In this document: one piece after another, positions 60,215-64,000 of the stretch
Layout: each line of letters opens with the position of its first letter
Position numbering within the stretch: position 1 is the first letter of the stretch
DNA from: Anaerofustis stercorihominis
GTDB taxonomy: Bacteria > Bacillota > Clostridia > Eubacteriales > Anaerofustaceae
DNA: 64,000 bases
Direction: 5' to 3'
Assembly (NCBI GenBank): GCA_015058295.1
Contig: SVCP01000003.1
Location: 1,060-65,059 of the forward strand
Program-made: the position numbers and the translations under genes
The notes under the pieces: model-generated
Database searches by the model: none
What the model was told of the DNA's origin: nothing
Seen by the model: the letters and a program-made list of their open reading frames with translations, nothing else

Positions 60215-61642
60215 ATGTCATCTTCAGGCCACGGCTATTCGCTGAAAAGAAGAATATCATCCACATATATAGGTGTATATGTGGGAATAAGCGTGCTTAT
60301 GGTTCTTTCCATTATCATAGGCTGTGCTTTTTATGCGGATGACAAGTATGAAGAACCTTCTGTATATATTTCGGACAGTGTTGCGGAAAAACTTTCGGAA
60401 AGCGGCACAATAGTCGTTGACGAATTCAGGAGCTTCCTTCATGAAAGTTCGCTTTACGGAGGGGCAAGGGAGATATTTCTGTATAACACGAACAACGAAC
60501 TTCTCATTGCAACAACCTACACCCGTGATAACGACGATTATTTTGCCGCAAGCGGGAATAATCTTCTTCTGAAGCTGTTTCCTCAGTTCGTATACATCAC
60601 CGACGGAATACTTGTGAAAGAATCCGTAAAGAATGTGGAGAGTGAATCCCTCAGTTACGATGTGAGGATAATAATGCATTTTTCCATTGATGACGAACTT
60701 TCCATTTTCACGTATCTTATTAATATGAGTTTGGCTTTGCTTGTGGTCGGACTTGTACTGTTCGTACTGTTCGGGGTTTCAAAGACTCATCATATGCTCG
60801 CACCCATAAATGAGATGACAGAGACAGTAAAAATGATCAACGCAGAGAATATGAACCAGCGAATCGAAAATACAGATGCGAAATTCGAGCTGAGTGAACT
60901 TGCGGGAACGATAAATTCCATGATGGACAGACTGCAGAGTTCTTACGACAGGCAGAAACGGTTTGTCTCCGATGTGTCCCATGAACTCCGGACACCGATC
61001 TCCGTAATCTCCGGATACGCCAATATGCTCAAACGCTGGGGCAAGGATGATCCTGATATTCTTAAGGAAGGCATTGACAACATAATAGAAGAAGCGGAAA
61101 CTATGAACGAACTTGTGCAGACGCTGCTGTTTCTCGCACGTCACGACAACGAAACTCTGAAATTCGAGCCTGCTGATACAGACGTTTCCGACCTTGTTGC
61201 GGAAATCGTAAAAGATACGGCGATGGCAAATCCCGATGTAAATATAGTATCGCAGATCGATGCTCCTCTCGTTTCGTGCCTTGACGGAGCGAGATTCAAG
61301 CAGGCGGTGAGAGTATTTGTGGACAACGCAATAAAATATTCCAGGGACGGGGACAAACAGATACACGTTTCCCTGACAAAATTCCCGGAGCATTATGAAG
61401 TGTCCGTCAGCGACAACGGTATAGGAATATCGGAAGAGGATCTGCAGAAGATATTTGACAGATTCTACCGTGCAGATGAATCGAGAACCAAAAACAGCGG
61501 CGGATTCGGACTTGGACTCTCCATTGCGAAAGTAATTGTGCTTGCCCATGGCGGAAAAATCAAAGTAAGAAGCAAACCCGGTGTGGGAAGTGAGTTTACG
61601 GTGATTATGCCGTATGCCGAGGCTTATGCATCGGCTGAATGA
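60215..61642 (+). CDS. Sensor histidine kinase
   Basis: A 475-residue membrane kinase. Helix 1 is at about residues 15-37, an extracellular sensor follows (about 38-175), then helix 2 (about 176-200) and a HAMP linker. The phosphorylated histidine lies in VSHELRTPISVISGY, and the N-box (DNAIKYSRDGD), G1 (SDNGIGIS), F-box and G2 (SGGFGLGLSIAKVI) follow. ATG 60215 follows AGGAGG; the open frame begins at 60185. It forms a pair with the upstream regulator; the signal is unknown. Confidence 0.95.
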   Translation: MSSSGHGYSLKRRISSTYIGVYVGISVLMVLSIIIGCAFYADDKYEEPSVYISDSVAEKLSESGTIVVDEFRSFLHESSLYGGAREIFLYNTNNELLIATTYTRDNDDYFAASGNNLLLKLFPQFVYITDGILVKESVKNVESESLSYDVRIIMHFSIDDELSIFTYLINMSLALLVVGLVLFVLFGVSKTHHMLAPINEMTETVKMINAENMNQRIENTDAKFELSELAGTINSMMDRLQSSYDRQKRFVSDVSHELRTPISVISGYANMLKRWGKDDPDILKEGIDNIIEEAETMNELVQTLLFLARHDNETLKFEPADTDVSDLVAEIVKDTAMANPDVNIVSQIDAPLVSCLDGARFKQAVRVFVDNAIKYSRDGDKQIHVSLTKFPEHYEVSVSDNGIGISEEDLQKIFDRFYRADESRTKNSGGFGLGLSIAKVIVLAHGGKIKVRSKPGVGSEFTVIMPYAEAYASAE

Positions 61643-61660
61643 GCATTAGATTAAAAATAA

Positions 61661-61727
61661 AGGACCGATTTGTAACAAAACGCCTTGTTTTTCGTGGCAT
61701 TTAATGTAAACAGGTCCTTTTTTTGTG
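61661..61727 (+). terminator. Terminator after the two-component system
   Basis: AAAGGACC pairs with GGTCCTTTT at the base of a long hairpin, followed by a run of T. Confidence 0.75.
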
Positions 61728-61757
61728 GATTCGGCAATCAATTCTGACATTTTTCTC

Positions 61758-61786
61758 TTGAAAAACAGAAACGCTCGTGATAGAAT
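61758..61786 (+). promoter_or_regulatory. Promoter of the DUF3798 lipoprotein gene
   Basis: TTGAAA (61758-61763), a 17-base spacer, and TAGAAT (61781-61786). Confidence 0.7.
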
Positions 61787-61852
61787 GTATTAAGTCTTTA
61801 TGCCGACACACTCGGCAAGGCAAATCTTTATTTTAAAGAAAGGGAAATTCCA

Positions 61853-62995
61853 ATGAAAAAACTTATCGCTATGTTGCTCGCAGTTATGATGCTTTTCAGC
61901 TTCGCAGCTTGCGGCGGTGACGATGACGATGCTGCTTCAAAAGATTATAAGATCGCCATCCTCACAGGTACAACATCACAGGGTGAAGAAGAATACCAGG
62001 GCGCTCAGAGAATCAAAAACGAACTCAACGCTATCTACGGTGAAGACTTCATCATCACAGCTACATACCCGGACAACTTCACAACAGAAACAGAACAGAC
62101 AATCTCTACAGTTAAAGAACTCTGCTCTAAACCGGAAGTAAAAGCTCTCGTATTCGTACAGGCTGTTCAGGGCGCTACAGCAGCTATCAAAGCTGTTAAA
62201 GAAACAAGAGATGACATTCTCTTTATCTGCGGCGTTCCGGGCGAATCTCCGGCAGTTATCTCAGACGTTGCTGACATCTGCTTCCAGAGCGACGAAGTAA
62301 AAATGGGTACAACAATCATCCAGCAGGCTCACAAACAGGGCGCTAAAACATTCGTACACATTTCTTTCGCACGTCACCTCGGTATGGAAACAATCGCTAG
62401 AAGAAGAGACCTCTTCCAGTCAACATGCAAAGAACTCGGTATCGAATACGTTGAAGCTACTGCTCCGGACCCAACAGGTGACGCAGGCGTAACAGGCGCA
62501 CAGCAGTGGATCATCGAAAACGTTCCGCAGTACGTAAAACAGTACGGCGTTGACACAGCATTCTTCTCAACAAACTGCTCAATGCAGGAACCGCTCATCA
62601 GAACAGTTGCTGAACAGAAAGCAATCTATCCGATTCAGTGCTGCCCGTCTCCGTACCATGCATATCCGTCAGCATTCGGTATTGACGTAACAGGTCACGA
62701 AGGTGATGTAGCTTGGATGCTCGATGCTATCACAGCTAAAGTTAAAGAATACGGCAACTCAGGCAGAATGTCTACATGGTCTGCACCGGTTAACATGCTC
62801 ATGGTAGAAGCAGGCGTTCAGTACGCAATCAAATACCTTGATGGCGAAACAGAAGGCAAACTCGACAGAGAAGTTCTCGATGCAATCATCGTTGACATCG
62901 CTGGTGAAGGCGCAGAAATTTCTGAATACCAGGATACAAACCTCGGCGCACTCGCTAACTACCTCGTTCTCGCTTGCCCGTTCTATGATTTCTAA
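61853..62995 (+). CDS. DUF3798 substrate-binding-type lipoprotein
   Basis: A 380-residue lipoprotein. The signal peptide ends in the lipobox SFAAC followed by GGDDDDAAS. The mature protein has a periplasmic-binding fold-like core: YKIAILTGTTSQGEEEYQG, LFICGVPGESPAVISD and the DUF3798 stretch FVHISFARHLGMETIARRRD. DUF3798 genes often sit by sugar-type ABC transporters, as here. Codon use is highly biased towards GCA, CTC and AAC, so it is likely abundant. AAAGGGAAA precedes ATG. The ligand is unknown. Confidence 0.9.
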   Translation: MKKLIAMLLAVMMLFSFAACGGDDDDAASKDYKIAILTGTTSQGEEEYQGAQRIKNELNAIYGEDFIITATYPDNFTTETEQTISTVKELCSKPEVKALVFVQAVQGATAAIKAVKETRDDILFICGVPGESPAVISDVADICFQSDEVKMGTTIIQQAHKQGAKTFVHISFARHLGMETIARRRDLFQSTCKELGIEYVEATAPDPTGDAGVTGAQQWIIENVPQYVKQYGVDTAFFSTNCSMQEPLIRTVAEQKAIYPIQCCPSPYHAYPSAFGIDVTGHEGDVAWMLDAITAKVKEYGNSGRMSTWSAPVNMLMVEAGVQYAIKYLDGETEGKLDREVLDAIIVDIAGEGAEISEYQDTNLGALANYLVLACPFYDF

Positions 62996-63040
62996 AGATA
63001 GGCTAAGTATAGAGTTTTATCGACTTTAAATCTAATCTAT

Positions 63041-63072
63041 TCAGTAGCCGTCCGTTAGCGGACGGTTACTGT
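63041..63072 (+). terminator. Hairpin between the lipoprotein and ATPase genes
   Basis: AGTAGCCGTCCG-TTAG-CGGACGGTTACT with a short T-rich tail. It likely limits read-through so that the binding protein is made in excess over the transporter. Confidence 0.8.
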
Positions 63073-63200
63073 TTAGTATGTGAGTATTTTTATTTTATTG
63101 ATTCAGAGTTTTTTCTCTAGATTTATGCATTTTTGTTTACAGTATTTGTAGTGAATGTGTATAGATTTTATGAAAAAACAATTAAGCTAAGGAGGTAATC

Positions 63201-64000
63201 ATGAACACCGATTACAGACTTGAGATGATCGGAATTACCAAGGATTACTCTGAAAACAGAGTTTTGGATAATGTTGAGTTGAAAGTCGGCAAAGGCGAAA
63301 TTCACGCTCTCATGGGCGAAAACGGCGCCGGCAAGTCAACACTTATGAACATATTATTCGGTATGCCCGTCATCCACAATACCGGTGGATTCAAGGGTAC
63401 TATCAAAATCGATGGCCAGGAAGTAAAGATCGATTCCCCGCAGAAAGCTCTGGAACTGGGAATTGGTATGGTACACCAGGAATTTATGCTTATTCCCGGA
63501 TTCACCGTAACAGAAAACATCAAAGTAGGAAGAGAAATCACAACACCGACAGTTGCCAGCAAAATCTTCGGTCATTCTCTCGAATCTCTCGACAGAGAAG
63601 CTATGCAGAAAGATGCAAGAAAAGCTCTTGACACTATCGGTCTTAACATTGATGAAAACGACAAAGTCGGCGGTATGCCTGTAGGTTACATGCAGTTCAT
63701 CGAAATTGCGCGTGAAATCGACAAGACAGGCATCAGACTTCTTATCTTTGACGAACCGACAGCTGTACTTACTGAAAGCGAAGCAGACAGACTTCTCGAT
63801 GCAATGAGAGTTATCGCTGCTCAGGATATTTCAATTATCTTCATTACACACCGTCTTGACGAAGTTATTTCTGTAACAAACAGTATGACAGTTCTCCGTG
63901 ACGGACAGTATGTAGGCAGAGTTGAAACAAAGGACACAACAGCCGAAACAATCGCACAGATGATGATCGGCCGTGCTGTTCAGAAGCTTGTTGACAAGAC
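63201..64000 (+). CDS. Sugar-type ABC transporter ATPase (partial, cut by the window end)
   Basis: The first 266 residues of a two-domain ATPase of the RbsA/MglA group. Walker A is GENGAGKS near residue 42; Q-loop HQEFMLIPG; Walker B LLIFDEPTAVLTES; and H-loop ITHRLDEVI. The signature is degenerate, MPVGYMQ, where LSVGxxQ is normal. It starts after GGAGG. The partner is the DUF3798 lipoprotein upstream; permeases probably follow beyond the window. Confidence 0.92.
   Translation, partial: MNTDYRLEMIGITKDYSENRVLDNVELKVGKGEIHALMGENGAGKSTLMNILFGMPVIHNTGGFKGTIKIDGQEVKIDSPQKALELGIGMVHQEFMLIPGFTVTENIKVGREITTPTVASKIFGHSLESLDREAMQKDARKALDTIGLNIDENDKVGGMPVGYMQFIEIAREIDKTGIRLLIFDEPTAVLTESEADRLLDAMRVIAAQDISIIFITHRLDEVISVTNSMTVLRDGQYVGRVETKDTTAETIAQMMIGRAVQKLVDK

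Overview
This window looks like a low-to-moderate GC, Gram-positive anaerobe of the class Clostridia. The reasons are strong AGGAGG ribosome-binding sites, lipoproteins with Clostridia-style lipoboxes, a sortase, a SipW-type signal peptidase with TasA-like substrates, a CIRCE-controlled hrcA-grpE-dnaK-dnaJ operon, an acetyl-type lysine pathway (dapH) behind a lysine riboswitch, and two corrinoid-type (URO-D fold) methyltransferase paralogues. I cannot name a genus. I saw no tRNA, rRNA, CRISPR array or transposase gene. The left edge cuts rpsI and the right edge cuts an ABC-transporter ATPase gene.

Layout. (1) 1-1.2 kb: the end of rpsI and a ferritin-like/VIT1 metal transporter. (2) 1.6-11.7 kb: a cell-surface locus with a SipW-type signal peptidase, five TasA/camelysin-like proteins, a 1243-residue beta-helix adhesin, a CnaB protein with an unusual sorting signal, and a sortase. 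(3) 12.0-17.6 kb: a nickel/peptide-type ABC transporter in which nearly every part carries a histidine-rich stretch, followed by a MerR regulator. (4) 18.3-25.7 kb: a URO-D family methyltransferase, a SAM methyltransferase, a tandem pair of PepD dipeptidases, a DUF134 regulator and an Mrp-type Fe-S ATPase. (5) 25.9-29.5 kb, minus strand: an ABC-2 exporter and two MarR regulators. (6) 30.0-32.6 kb: tsaE-tsaB-rimI-tsaD for the t6A tRNA modification. (7) 32.8-39.6 kb: the heat-shock operon, a PIN/TRAM membrane protein and a GNAT acetyltransferase. (8) 39.8-42.3 kb, minus strand: a His/Cys-rich protein, a COG0523 GTPase and a second URO-D protein. (9) 42.4-47.5 kb: a DMT transporter, small proteins and two metallopeptidases. 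(10) 47.9-53.0 kb: lgt-tlyA-nadK-argR-recN-luxS, tightly packed. (11) 53.0-58.8 kb, minus strand: a lipoprotein, lysine biosynthesis (asd, dapA, dapB, dapH), a small protein and an MBL-fold hydrolase. (12) 59-64 kb: a DUF4342 protein, a two-component system, and a DUF3798 lipoprotein with its ABC ATPase.

How they work together. The 1.6-11.7 kb genes form a self-contained export and surface-assembly unit: SipW would process the TasA-like subunits, and the sortase would anchor the CnaB protein. The 12-17.6 kb transporter and the 39.8-41 kb COG0523/His-rich pair both point to handling of a transition metal such as nickel, cobalt or zinc. Cobalt would fit the corrinoid-type methyltransferases, but that link is an inference.

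The spaces between genes are unusually rich in structured repeats: two cloverleaf-like palindromic elements, two MITE-like elements with terminal inverted repeats, a 98-bp structured repeat with a compensatory base change, a 77-bp direct repeat flanking sipW, and a short motif that recurs just after stop codons. These repeats and the surface locus are the least ordinary parts of the window.
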